IMG/VR virus record: IMGVR_UViG_3300025594_000027
Location: 1-35,953 of that record
Strand: one strand, 5' to 3'
Length of the DNA stretch: 35,953 nt
From: a virus
Shown: one piece after another, positions 9,051 through 16,522 of the stretch
How positions within the stretch are numbered: the stretch's first letter is position 1
Layout: every line of letters starts with the position of its first letter
Notes under the pieces: generated by a model
The model's database searches: none
Told to the model about the DNA's origin: nothing
Seen by the model: the letters and a program-made list of their open reading frames with translations, nothing else
Position numbers and translations under genes: made by a program

Positions 9051-9073
9051 CCCCACAGGGAATACCTATGGGG
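9051..9073 (-). other. Intergenic hairpin
   Basis: CCCCA-c-AGG [gaata] CCT-a-TGGGG forms a hairpin with one mismatch in the 115-base gap ahead of the MazG-like gene. There is no clear U-tract on either strand, so it may be a leader structure or weak pause site rather than a terminator. Confidence 0.4.
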
Positions 9074-9142
9074 CTACGTTAGTTTAATAAAACTTCTATC
9101 CCCGGCGTGATACTACCTAAACAACAACTTGTTTAAACCAGT

Positions 9143-9301
9143 TCACTCTTCGTGTAAGAACCTAGAGATCAACTCTAGTATCTCTTCTTTAGTTACTCTG
9201 TGCTTCTGACAGGCTTGGGATAGTGCTAGCCTACCCTCAACAACGTCAGTCATTGCTTTCATTACGGGGCCGTGGACAATGTTCCTCATATCATCAACCA
9301 T
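9143..9301 (-). CDS. Small protein with helix-turn-helix-like segment, 52 aa
   Basis: I start at the ATG at 9301 (MVDDMRNIV), which follows the stop of the RNR gene by one base; the longer frame to 9331 runs into that gene. The segment LALSQACQKHRVTKEEILELISRF reads like a helix-turn-helix (gain of Ala at the turn, Val/Thr at the second helix start). A role as small regulator is possible but only inferred from this pattern. Probably co-translated with the RNR gene. Confidence 0.65.
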   Translation of the reverse strand: MVDDMRNIVHGPVMKAMTDVVEGRLALSQACQKHRVTKEEILELISRFLHEE

Positions 9302-9302
9302 A

Positions 9303-11189
9303 CTAGACGATCTCACACGCACCACCAACACAGGCTAGCTCTTGAGAACCTGTAGTGTTATCTTCCATTTCAAAGTCACCTAAGTCAGCCCAGTCAATAC
9401 CCTTGGGCATAGCCTCAAGCAACTCAGTGTACTTCTCAGGGGTTATATCCTGATAGGGTGCCTGTTGGTATACATGATCGCTAACGGGCAGCAGAGAGAT
9501 CCCTGAGCACATATCGAAGTTGTCCCAGATCCATTGGCATACTTCTAAGAACTCATCATCAGTGTAGTAGACGGTGATGCTTGGCTTGTGTTCACAATAG
9601 AAGTTCTGATAGGCTTTCCATTGCTCAAGCTGAGCCATTGCACCCACCTCCTTGACAGTCACACTAGCTTCAGGTGCCTTGACAGGGAAGCTGAACACCA
9701 GTGAAGATTCACTATGAACGTCTTGCTCTACTGGGAATCCTTTTTCTTGCATGAAGATTGCCAGTGGGTCTTTCTTGTCTGAACGTACACTACGAATGTA
9801 ATGCTTAGAGAAGCGAGGATGAATGCCAGAAGCAGAATCGACAAGCTGAGATACAGTACCACTTGGCTTGACAGCTGTAATAGCAGCAGCCTGATTAATG
9901 CCAAGCTTCTTAGCCCACTTCTCATTAACTTTAACAGCAGCATCTCGCATTGTCTCAAGCCAGTCTTGTAGTTCACCATTAACACCACCCCTTGCATTCA
10001 GCACTGGGTGATCCATGATACCTGTAAGGCTCACACCAAGTAACGCTTCCTCTTCTGTGTTCTTCTTCCAAGACTTACGTAGGTAACGGAAGTCAGTTAG
10101 TGTAGCCTGTAGTGTACCGATGATAGCTGCCATCTCTATCTTAGATTTAAGGTCATCTAGTGTATCTTCTGCACGTACTACTACCTCGGAGAGGTTGCAG
10201 AACTGGTTACTGCGTAAGATTATTTCACTGCAAGGATTGGTTCCGAACTCATACGTAGCATCTCTCCGTCCGTTACGAGCAGCAATCTTCTGGGCTGCAA
10301 CACGACTGAAGATACCACGCTCACCAGCCTTAGACTCGTACATGTTCTTCATCTCATTAAGGAAGGCTTCAAAGTCTGGTTTCTCAGTGTACGCCACGCT
10401 GTTGTTAGCGAGTCTACGTTGACCTTCATTCAACCACCACTGTCCTGACTTAGCCTTAGCCATACGTTGATCTGATAGGTTAGAGAGGCTGATCAATGCA
10501 GACCTACGAACACCACCTACAACTACGATGTCAGCAATCTTACAACATACATCATGGCACTCAATGCTTGATAGCTTACGGCCCTTAGACTTCTGGAAGA
10601 GTTGCACACAGAAGTTGAAGAGATCTACTAGTGGCTCAGGCCCAGAGGCACGACCACCGAATGTCTTAAGACGTTCACCAGCACCACGTACTTTACTCAC
10701 ATCCCACTTAGGGATCTTACCAGCATAGAGCATAGCAATAAGCTCACGAAATGCTGAGGCCCAACCAATCTTACTGTCAGCTACAACAATCACAGTGTCT
10801 GTAGGGTGGAACTCTTCTGATACGATTGGTAGTTTGTTAATGTAGTTACGTTCAACACTGAAGCCCACACCTGTACCACACATGAGTACGTACATCAGCT
10901 CATCAAAGCTACGAGGGGAGTCAATGTGTAAGTAACTACAGTTAAACCCTGCTACATTATCTTTAGCTAGGGCAGTACCTGCTGTCATCATGCAACGCAT
11001 TGATGGCATAACCTTTAGGTCATGGATAGCATCAAACATTTGAGCCGCTGTCTCCTTATCTATTTGCCCCCGTCCTTCCCAGAAACCAACGTAACGGTTA
11101 ACTGTTTCTGCCCATGTCTCTCTACGTTTTGCTTCAGGCATCCAACGTGCGTAGCGGCTCTTGTGTATAAACTGTTGATACTGATCCAT
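9303..11189 (-). CDS. nrdJ: Class II (adenosylcobalamin-dependent) ribonucleotide reductase
   Basis: Reduces ribonucleotides to deoxyribonucleotides using a cobalamin-generated thiyl radical, without oxygen or a second subunit. 628 residues, monomeric type. Visible: C84 in the N-terminal GFNCSYLHI segment, the active-site block FGTNPCSEIIL (N318, C320, E322), AVKPSGTVSQL, and the C-terminal shuttle cysteines C620 and C625 (ACVGGACEIV). This set fits the one-chain NrdJ family rather than class I, which would need a separate beta subunit that is not seen here. The start at 11189 overlaps the preceding membrane-peptide gene as TAATG. A phage glutaredoxin gene (16277-16522) could supply reducing power. 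The enzyme ties the phage to hosts or waters that provide B12. Confidence 0.93.
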   Translation of the reverse strand: MDQYQQFIHKSRYARWMPEAKRRETWAETVNRYVGFWEGRGQIDKETAAQMFDAIHDLKVMPSMRCMMTAGTALAKDNVAGFNCSYLHIDSPRSFDELMYVLMCGTGVGFSVERNYINKLPIVSEEFHPTDTVIVVADSKIGWASAFRELIAMLYAGKIPKWDVSKVRGAGERLKTFGGRASGPEPLVDLFNFCVQLFQKSKGRKLSSIECHDVCCKIADIVVVGGVRRSALISLSNLSDQRMAKAKSGQWWLNEGQRRLANNSVAYTEKPDFEAFLNEMKNMYESKAGERGIFSRVAAQKIAARNGRRDATYEFGTNPCSEIILRSNQFCNLSEVVVRAEDTLDDLKSKIEMAAIIGTLQATLTDFRYLRKSWKKNTEEEALLGVSLTGIMDHPVLNARGGVNGELQDWLETMRDAAVKVNEKWAKKLGINQAAAITAVKPSGTVSQLVDSASGIHPRFSKHYIRSVRSDKKDPLAIFMQEKGFPVEQDVHSESSLVFSFPVKAPEASVTVKEVGAMAQLEQWKAYQNFYCEHKPSITVYYTDDEFLEVCQWIWDNFDMCSGISLLPVSDHVYQQAPYQDITPEKYTELLEAMPKGIDWADLGDFEMEDNTTGSQELACVGGACEIV

Positions 11190-11347
11190 TATTTTATATC
11201 CTTAAATGTAATTGCTTTGAAGCATTGTAAGTAAAAGCCTGTTATCTCATCTCTCTCTTGCCAGAGAATTAAAGCTGGAACATAGATCGGTGAGATAATT
11301 AAATTTAGAATACCAAGACCAAAGTATTTAAGTTTCTTTTGCATCAT
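11189..11347 (-). CDS. Small membrane protein, 52 aa
   Basis: Frame MMQKKLKYFG...ITFKDIK, with one hydrophobic helix (LGILNLIISPIYVPALIL) after a basic N-terminus, so a single-pass inner-membrane protein is likely. GAGG stands a few bases before ATGATG at 11347/11344; either Met may be used. Its stop overlaps the RNR start as TAATG and its start overlaps the upstream gene stop, so it is embedded in a coupled gene string. Function unknown. Confidence 0.6.
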   Translation of the reverse strand: MMQKKLKYFGLGILNLIISPIYVPALILWQERDEITGFYLQCFKAITFKDIK

Positions 11348-11523
11348 AATTCCTCGTGTTCAAATGTAAAGTGTTCATCAAAGCCGTTCATTATGTACTG
11401 TTCGATGCAGTGTTTAATTGTTTCTTCTATAGGTGTGTCAGTGTGCTTATGCGCCCTAAGATAACCTGCGTCCACACCTGACTCGACTATCTCTTGTATT
11501 AGTTTATACATTTTAACTTTCAT
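11344..11523 (-). CDS. Hypothetical protein, 59 aa
   Basis: The ATG at 11523 (MKVKMYKLIQEIVES) is chosen because GGAG lies 8 bases before it. It overlaps the end of the 126-aa gene by 11 bases. The protein looks helical and acidic at the C-terminus (FDEHFTFEHEEL). No family recognised. Coupled on both sides to its neighbours. Confidence 0.65.
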   Translation of the reverse strand: MKVKMYKLIQEIVESGVDAGYLRAHKHTDTPIEETIKHCIEQYIMNGFDEHFTFEHEEL

Positions 11524-11893
11524 TGCGATACTCCAACTCATTCTGCATGACCTTGTATATAGCTGGCCGCATGGTTTTCTTTTGAGTGTCTAGGCAAGCT
11601 TGCAAATGCTCTGTTGACATCTGACTTACGGTGACATACTTGAATGACTGGCACCCATCTTTCCCATAGGTACCCCACGCTGCTGACTCTCTGATAACCT
11701 CATGGTCATCGTCTGTATAAACAGTGAGCAGCTTCTCATCACCGTTAGCAGAGCATCTAACGTAGTCGCACCCACCATCTAGCATATACTCTTTGCCGTT
11801 AGCGTCTGTATGCGTAACATAGTCGTGACGATGCTTTGATTCTAGTATTGTTCCATCAGGTGTCTTCATTTTACTGCTTAATATAACGCTCAT
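11513..11893 (-). CDS. Conserved phage hypothetical protein, 126 aa
   Basis: Begins MSVILSSKMKTPDGTILESKHRHDYVTHTD and contains a DANGKEYMLDGG(C)DYVR segment. I recall proteins of this type in many tailed phages without a known function. GGAG precedes the ATG at 11893. The fold is probably a small beta-rich domain followed by a helical end (STEHLQACLDTQKKTM). It stands 17 bases downstream of the G-x-V-x repeat gene. Confidence 0.75.
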   Translation of the reverse strand: MSVILSSKMKTPDGTILESKHRHDYVTHTDANGKEYMLDGGCDYVRCSANGDEKLLTVYTDDDHEVIRESAAWGTYGKDGCQSFKYVTVSQMSTEHLQACLDTQKKTMRPAIYKVMQNELEYRNES

Positions 11894-11910
11894 AATTTAC
11901 CACTCCAACT

Positions 11911-12255
11911 TCAAGAGACTTTAGCGCTGCCATAAACATTGCCATAGACATCACCTTCAACATCACCGCAAACATCGCCAGCAACATCGCCACCAACATG
12001 GCCACAAACATCGCCAGCAACATCGCCACCAACATGGCCACAAACATCGCCAGCAACATCGCCACCAACATGGCCACAAACATCGCCATCAACATCGCCA
12101 TAAACATTGCCACCAACATTGCCATAGACATGGCCACCAACATCGCCAATAATTGAGCAGAGCACTTCTTTTATTACGATATGACCGGTCATGTCTTTAA
12201 CTATTGTTATGTTTTCTTTTACAAAGTCTAGGATTTCTTTATCTGTTAGTTTCAT
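11911..12255 (-). CDS. G-x-V-x tetrapeptide-repeat protein A, 114 aa
   Basis: The ATG at 12255 (MKLTDKEILDFV) has AAGGGTG upstream. Residues 1-32 form a head, LTDKEILDFVKENITI followed by KDMTGHIVIKEVLC, that is nearly the same as the head of the 228-aa protein at 20522-21208. The rest is an almost pure run of G-x-V-x tetrapeptides (GDVGGHVYGNVGGNVYGDVD...). Three exact 12-residue units come from a perfect 36-bp DNA repeat. Regular Gly/Val alternation points to an extended beta or beta-solenoid shape; function unknown. I know of no named family. Confidence 0.75.
   Translation of the reverse strand: MKLTDKEILDFVKENITIVKDMTGHIVIKEVLCSIIGDVGGHVYGNVGGNVYGDVDGDVCGHVGGDVAGDVCGHVGGDVAGDVCGHVGGDVAGDVCGDVEGDVYGNVYGSAKVS
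11971..12078. repeat. Perfect 36-bp tandem repeat, three copies
   Basis: Units 11971-12006, 12007-12042 and 12043-12078 are identical; diverged units flank them on both sides. Each unit is 12 codons, so gain or loss of a unit keeps the reading frame of the G-x-V-x protein. Slippage or recombination could change protein length. Confidence 0.95.
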
Positions 12256-12282
12256 TGTTTTCACCCTTAAGCTTTATTCTTT

Positions 12283-12639
12283 TCATGTAACACTCTCTAG
12301 TTCTTTGATATGTACGCTGATGTACTCCTCACCTTTCTTAACGATCTTTTTAGTGAGTTCTATATGGTACACCTTGTTGTCATTGAACTCCTCAAAGATA
12401 CCTTGGTAGGTATCTAAGAGAGGCTTTATTATATTGTCAAGGTCGGCACCCCTGTTAGACATGCCTCCCTCGATGGTGAACTCAACTTGATTCGTCCCGA
12501 AGGGCCACACTGCTGCCATCATCTCGTCCCGGATCTCCTCCTGATACCTCTTGTAGTCCGCTGTCTTGAAGGTTGTCCTCCCCTTCTTCGCAAACATCTT
12601 GTTCGCACTCAGGGGTTTCACCTTGTGTGTGTTCTTCAT
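12283..12639 (-). CDS. rusA: RusA-type Holliday junction resolvase
   Basis: 118 residues, matching RusA (about 120). The N-terminal KPLSANKMFAKKGRTTFKTADYKRYQ, and the catalytic-type block GADLDNIIKPLLDTYQGIFEEFNDNKV with conserved acidic D-x-D and a late D-K pair, fit the family. It would cut four-way junctions made during phage recombination and before packaging, in place of T7 endonuclease I. GGAGG is 7 bases before the ATG at 12639. The first 158 bases overlap the exonuclease gene in another frame. Confidence 0.85.
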   Translation of the reverse strand: MKNTHKVKPLSANKMFAKKGRTTFKTADYKRYQEEIRDEMMAAVWPFGTNQVEFTIEGGMSNRGADLDNIIKPLLDTYQGIFEEFNDNKVYHIELTKKIVKKGEEYISVHIKELESVT

Positions 12640-13408
12640 GTTCTTCCTCCAGTGGTATGGGGTCTTGCGCCCAGAACTCTTCTACTGACTTAGCATCTAT
12701 GTACTCAAGCAGTAGTTCGTTACCACCCTCAGCTTCATCAAAGGTAGTAGCCATCCATAGTAGCCTAGCGGAGATAAGCATTTGTTTCTTATCTGCCCAG
12801 CAGTTACTAACAGTTTGCCAACGTCTATCAAAGGGACAGTTGAGCAGTAGCTTCTCAGCTTTCTTTGGGCCTATACCCCTGACACCGGGGATGTTATCTG
12901 TTGCATCACCAATTAACATTTGCATCATAAAGTTATAGTGACCTCTCTCAAAGTCAACGTAGTACTCTTCTTTCTTTACGAAGTTGTAGTGATTACCGGG
13001 TATCATATTGAGGTCTTTGTCGATGTGCACAATGACGTAGGGTTGTTCATTCTGAATACACTCCCATGCCCAGATGGAGACTAGATCATCAGCCTCCATG
13101 TCATGGGCCATCACTGCACCGTACTTGTCAATCAAGTGTTGATGCCCATAGGCCAGAGCTTTCTTCTCACCGGGTTCTAACTCACGCTTACGGTTACCCT
13201 TATAGTCATCAGCAATGGCAGTACGGAAGTTCCCCTTGCCCTTAACGGCTATCCTCATGTCCACTGGTTCAATGACTGAGCACTTATCTTCTATATCCAT
13301 GAGGGTTTTACGTATGTTTACTCGCATATCCTTTTCTTTCTGGGTAGCCATCGCTATCCTAAAGTAGATTGAATCAGCATCAATCAGTACTTGTATTGTC
13401 TTGTCCAT
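12482..13408 (-). CDS. 5'-3' exonuclease (FEN/T7 gp6 type)
   Basis: 308 residues. It shows the acidic sites of the FEN/PIN-like family: LIDADS near the N-terminus, MEADDLVS, HIDKDLNMI, and GDATDNIPGVRGIGPKKA with the helix-3-turn-helix DNA-binding loop. It removes RNA primers and degrades host DNA in T7-like phages. The start at 13408 has GAGG 8 bases upstream and lies 11 bases after the DNA polymerase gene. The last 52 residues are acidic and low-complexity (EEEHEEHTQGETPECEQ) and are encoded out of frame on top of the rusA start, so this tail may be a late addition. Confidence 0.92.
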   Translation of the reverse strand: MDKTIQVLIDADSIYFRIAMATQKEKDMRVNIRKTLMDIEDKCSVIEPVDMRIAVKGKGNFRTAIADDYKGNRKRELEPGEKKALAYGHQHLIDKYGAVMAHDMEADDLVSIWAWECIQNEQPYVIVHIDKDLNMIPGNHYNFVKKEEYYVDFERGHYNFMMQMLIGDATDNIPGVRGIGPKKAEKLLLNCPFDRRWQTVSNCWADKKQMLISARLLWMATTFDEAEGGNELLLEYIDAKSVEEFWAQDPIPLEEEHEEHTQGETPECEQDVCEEGEDNLQDSGLQEVSGGDPGRDDGSSVALRDESS

Positions 13409-13419
13409 TGTCTAGTCCT

Positions 13420-15255
13420 CTAGTGAACATCTGCATAGGAAGTACCGATCATGGCATCGCCACCATCCATACACTCTACACCAAACCATTTAGGTGCTTC
13501 TTTGAAACTATCCTTTAGTATCTGACCAACACGATCAGCATCATCAGGGTGTACAGACCAAGCAGCTTCATCGTGGTAGAAGATACGAGGCTTAGCACGT
13601 AGTCCTTCTTCCTTGATCTTCTGCATTTGGTATGACACAGCTGCCTTACAAGTGATACCTTCTGCTGATTGCAGTAAGTAGTTGAGGCACTGATGCTCAG
13701 AGCCAATGAACACAGGCCTACCATCTAACCCATGAACCCAGCCGTTACCTTGAGTGTTCTGCTTACGGTTCCACTCACCCTCTACTTGCTTCTTGATCTG
13801 ATCCAGACCTTGGATAGCACTAGCAAAGTTAGCACGGGCTTCCTTACCGACCTTGGGGTTGCTCTTACCAGTCAACACTTGACCTAGCTTAGAGTCTCCT
13901 GCACCAAACAAGTAGGCATACAGGAATGACTTAGCTACTGAGCGTGAACACCCTAGTGCATCAGCATTACGTTGGTGTTGATCACCAAAGATAACTTCCT
14001 TAGTGAACTCTGCGTTACCTACGTAGTGGCATAGACCACGTAGCTGGTTACCGCTTGAGTCTGCACCTACAATAAGGTCACCCTCATCAGCAGCAAAGCA
14101 CTCACGTAACTCACGACCCCATGCAGCATGGACACCCGGCAGGTTAACAATCACCTCGTGTCTTGCTCGGAAAGAAGGAGTGCCTATAGTCCACATGTTA
14201 CCGTGGATACGACCATTCTTTAACTGTTCAAACCAACTCTCCATCACACTGATACGGTTACGTAGTGTGTAGTACTGGCCTAGCATTGCACCTACCTCTC
14301 CTAGTTTACTTAGAGAAGTCTCTGTGAACTTAGGAGCTACGTTGATCCAACCACGGGCAGTCTTCTTACGGGTGTACTCATCAGGTTTCCAACCCTTACT
14401 CTCTAACAACCACTCCTTAACAAGATCTATCTGACCTAGCTTAGTCTGCACTACCTTACTGCGCTGAAAGGGTGCACCAGCAGCCATCAAGTGTGTGTCT
14501 GTAGGTAGTACTTCTCTTCCATAGTAGTCAGACAGTAGACGTACAGTCACTGCTGTGTACTCTCCGCTCTTCTTGTACTTAGCAGTTTTAGGTACCTTAT
14601 CAATGTACACTGTGTGTGTACCAAGGTGTGGCTCGATAGCATCTTGTATCTCTTTAGCCCTAGCATTCATAAGTGCTAAGCTTGCCTTACCCTTCTTGGC
14701 ATCGAAGTTCCAACCCTGTTCTCTAACCATGGTGTTGAACTTGAACACATCGTGTTCTACCTCAAGACCCTTAGCAATCAATGGGAACTTTGCATGAAAC
14801 TGTTTAAATTCTTTCACTAGCTCTTCATATACCTGAGTGTTTAACTCTACATCTTGTATGCAGTAGGTCAACATCTCTGGTGTATACCTAGTCCAATCGC
14901 TGTAATCTAGTTTACTATCACCTAGTTTCTCACCCCAACCCTTCAATCCATGCCTGTGATTACGTTTATAACGTAGCATCTGGGACATTATCAGTGTGTC
15001 GTAGCACTTCTTATCTAGTAAGTCAATGCCTGTAACTATCTTTATTGCAGGTATATCATAGCCAATTATGTTGTGACCTATGAGAACATCAGCTGCTTGA
15101 AGATAATCAAGGCCAGCTTGGGTGCTTTGTAGTGTATCATCGTGATCTGAGAAGGAAATGATCTCTTTAGTGTCCACATTCTGGCATACGATACACCAAA
15201 TGGTAGAGATCTCTTCCAGTAAACCGTTACTTTCTATATCAAATACTAGTTTCAT
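13420..15255 (-). CDS. T7-like family A DNA polymerase
   Basis: 611 residues (T7 gp5 has 704), with 3'-5' exonuclease and polymerase domains. Exonuclease: VFDIESNG (D6, E8), IGHNIIGYD, YCIQDVELN. Polymerase: motif A D399-SSGNQLR, motif B R438-SVA-K442-SFL-Y446, motif C H561-D562-E563. Two choices stand out: Gln404 where T7 and Pol I have Glu (T7 E480), and Tyr446 at the position of Pol I Phe762 (T7 Y526). It would act with the primase-helicase and SSB; the thioredoxin-binding loop of T7 cannot be judged by eye. The leader ahead of it carries a 21-bp repeat and a hairpin. Confidence 0.96.
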   Translation of the reverse strand: MKLVFDIESNGLLEEISTIWCIVCQNVDTKEIISFSDHDDTLQSTQAGLDYLQAADVLIGHNIIGYDIPAIKIVTGIDLLDKKCYDTLIMSQMLRYKRNHRHGLKGWGEKLGDSKLDYSDWTRYTPEMLTYCIQDVELNTQVYEELVKEFKQFHAKFPLIAKGLEVEHDVFKFNTMVREQGWNFDAKKGKASLALMNARAKEIQDAIEPHLGTHTVYIDKVPKTAKYKKSGEYTAVTVRLLSDYYGREVLPTDTHLMAAGAPFQRSKVVQTKLGQIDLVKEWLLESKGWKPDEYTRKKTARGWINVAPKFTETSLSKLGEVGAMLGQYYTLRNRISVMESWFEQLKNGRIHGNMWTIGTPSFRARHEVIVNLPGVHAAWGRELRECFAADEGDLIVGADSSGNQLRGLCHYVGNAEFTKEVIFGDQHQRNADALGCSRSVAKSFLYAYLFGAGDSKLGQVLTGKSNPKVGKEARANFASAIQGLDQIKKQVEGEWNRKQNTQGNGWVHGLDGRPVFIGSEHQCLNYLLQSAEGITCKAAVSYQMQKIKEEGLRAKPRIFYHDEAAWSVHPDDADRVGQILKDSFKEAPKWFGVECMDGGDAMIGTSYADVH

Positions 15256-15298
15256 GTTAATTCCTTGAGTGCCACCCGGTATTGGGTTAGGCTTAGTT

Positions 15299-15319
15299 TA
15301 ATTAGGTACGGGTAATGTA
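15299..15319 (-). repeat. 21-bp intergenic repeat, copy a
   Basis: Plus-strand core TTAGGTACGGGTAATGTA, identical over 21 bases to 17142-17162. Both copies are in gaps just after the stop of a leftward gene. This copy is 44 bases ahead of the DNA polymerase start. Candidate binding site or phage promoter; function not shown. Confidence 0.6.
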
Positions 15320-15326
15320 AGGGGTG

Positions 15327-15563
15327 CTAGTATCCTAAGAAGGTGAGTTTGCTTACATCCATGATGTAATTGGTTTCCATGGTGTCATAAGCAGTCATTA
15401 TCTTGAAGTCATCATCATCACCTTCAACTTCTGCTATTAAGATGAACCTGCCTACTGTATCTTCATCAACTCCGGCACTTGCTAGTGCTTCATGTAGTAA
15501 GTCAAGCAGTTTCTTTGGTTCTGTTTCAGTAGTCTTACCGAAATCACCCTTAATTACTTCCAT
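15327..15563 (-). CDS. Hypothetical acidic protein, 78 aa
   Basis: The ATG at 15563 (MEVIKGDFGKTTETEP) has GAGG 6 bases upstream and overlaps the HNH gene by 14 bases. A longer frame to 15635 lacks a site. The protein is acidic, with a helix (KKLLDLLHEALASAG) followed by beta-like segments (RFILIAEVEGDDDDFKIMTAY). No family recognised. The gene precedes the DNA polymerase. Confidence 0.75.
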   Translation of the reverse strand: MEVIKGDFGKTTETEPKKLLDLLHEALASAGVDEDTVGRFILIAEVEGDDDDFKIMTAYDTMETNYIMDVSKLTFLGY

Positions 15564-15864
15564 TTGATACCTCTCTTTGTTGTTTTCTCTCAATATCATG
15601 CCTAATTCTGTGACAGTTAGAGCATAACAGGTCACATTTAGCTATCTCAGGCTCTAATACTGCCCATTTTCTACGTATCAGTGCACCAATAGAGAAGTCT
15701 TTAGCTGAGGGATCTCTGTGGTGGAGGTCATAGATTGGATGCTCAGATGCAACACCACAATCTTGACATTTCTTACCACCAAAGTACTCAAAGATCATCC
15801 CCCATCTCTTTCTTCTGAAGTCCCTGTCGTACTGAGACTTGTACTCGTGGCTTGATTTATCCAT
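15550..15864 (-). CDS. HNH endonuclease, 104 aa
   Basis: Small HNH protein with zinc cysteines CQDC and CSNC and the catalytic pair in IYDLHHRDP, closing with HRIRH. The ATG at 15864 overlaps the DUF3310 stop as TGATG, which supports this start over an upstream GTG at 15897. It may be a free-standing homing nuclease next to the polymerase gene or a nicking factor for packaging; position favours the former. It has no intron context that I can see. Confidence 0.85.
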   Translation of the reverse strand: MDKSSHEYKSQYDRDFRRKRWGMIFEYFGGKKCQDCGVASEHPIYDLHHRDPSAKDFSIGALIRRKWAVLEPEIAKCDLLCSNCHRIRHDIERKQQREVSNGSN

Positions 15865-16280
15865 CAGAGTGTCTCGAGCAGTCTGTTTAGGTACCACTGG
15901 GCCTTCAGGGTGTCCTCTTTAGCTTTTCCTTTATAGGACATCCTCCAAATGTATTTCATGCAGTTACCCTTGAGGTACCCTTGGAAGGCTTCCTTAGACA
16001 TACTAGCTTCAATAGCTTGGATTGCCTCCACACCACCTGTATTGTAGTGTGACGGGCTGTTAACAACGTCCTCTTTCTTCTTAATGGGTGTGTCTGGCAT
16101 CATATCATTAATCTCCTCACTACTTACACACCAACGTGACCACTTCTCTTTTAGTTTCTTTCTCTGTTCATCTTCTTGCTTTAAGACCAAGGCATCTCCC
16201 GATACCGTTTCTACTTCTAATGGCGGGTATGCAGTTCGTAGTCTATCCCAATCTAGTGGTGTTGCATCATTGATACTCAT
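15864..16280 (-). CDS. DUF3310 (SaV-like) protein
   Basis: 138 residues. The C-terminal 65 residues match DUF3310: SPSHYNTGGVEAIQAIE, GYLKGNCMKYIWR, KEDTLKAQWYLNRLL. The N-terminal 70 residues are variable and charged. The domain is common in phages and sometimes annotated as nucleotide kinase, but its activity is not established. Its ATG overlaps the glutaredoxin stop as ATGA and its stop overlaps the HNH start, so it is coupled on both sides. Confidence 0.88.
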   Translation of the reverse strand: MSINDATPLDWDRLRTAYPPLEVETVSGDALVLKQEDEQRKKLKEKWSRWCVSSEEINDMMPDTPIKKKEDVVNSPSHYNTGGVEAIQAIEASMSKEAFQGYLKGNCMKYIWRMSYKGKAKEDTLKAQWYLNRLLETL

Positions 16281-16522
16281 ACTGTTGGCCCTACTAGTAG
16301 TTCTCTGAGTTGTTCATAGCCACCTATCTTGGTGACCTCGGTGTTGCTCACTGTGATTATCTGAGGCACTGTTGTAGCATCGGGGAAGATACTCTTGAAG
16401 TCTGAGAGAGGGAAGTCCTCATCTAATACCATGTATATGTAATCTTTGTTTAATGTCTCAAGAAGCTCTATAGCTAACGTACAGTAACCACAGTCTTTCT
16501 TACCGTATACTTTGAATAACAT
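16277..16522 (-). CDS. Glutaredoxin
   Basis: 81 residues, thioredoxin fold. The active-site motif CGYC lies at the N-terminus (GKKDCGYCTLAIELLETLN) and the substrate-binding TTVPQIITV with cis-Pro follows, then GGYEQLREL. Likely reduces the phage class II RNR or host disulphides. The start overlaps the upstream gene stop as TAATG. Confidence 0.93.
   Translation of the reverse strand: MLFKVYGKKDCGYCTLAIELLETLNKDYIYMVLDEDFPLSDFKSIFPDATTVPQIITVSNTEVTKIGGYEQLRELLVGPTV

Noticed and set aside
11946-12130. CRISPR array or other spacer-repeat structure
   Set aside because: Units are contiguous 36-bp coding repeats without unique spacers and keep a protein pattern.
11871-12149. Met/Ala/Leu-rich minus frame overlapping G-x-V-x protein A
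   Set aside because: It is the repeat read in another frame; the repeat lacks stops in all frames. No ribosome site, and the paralogue supports the G-x-V-x frame.
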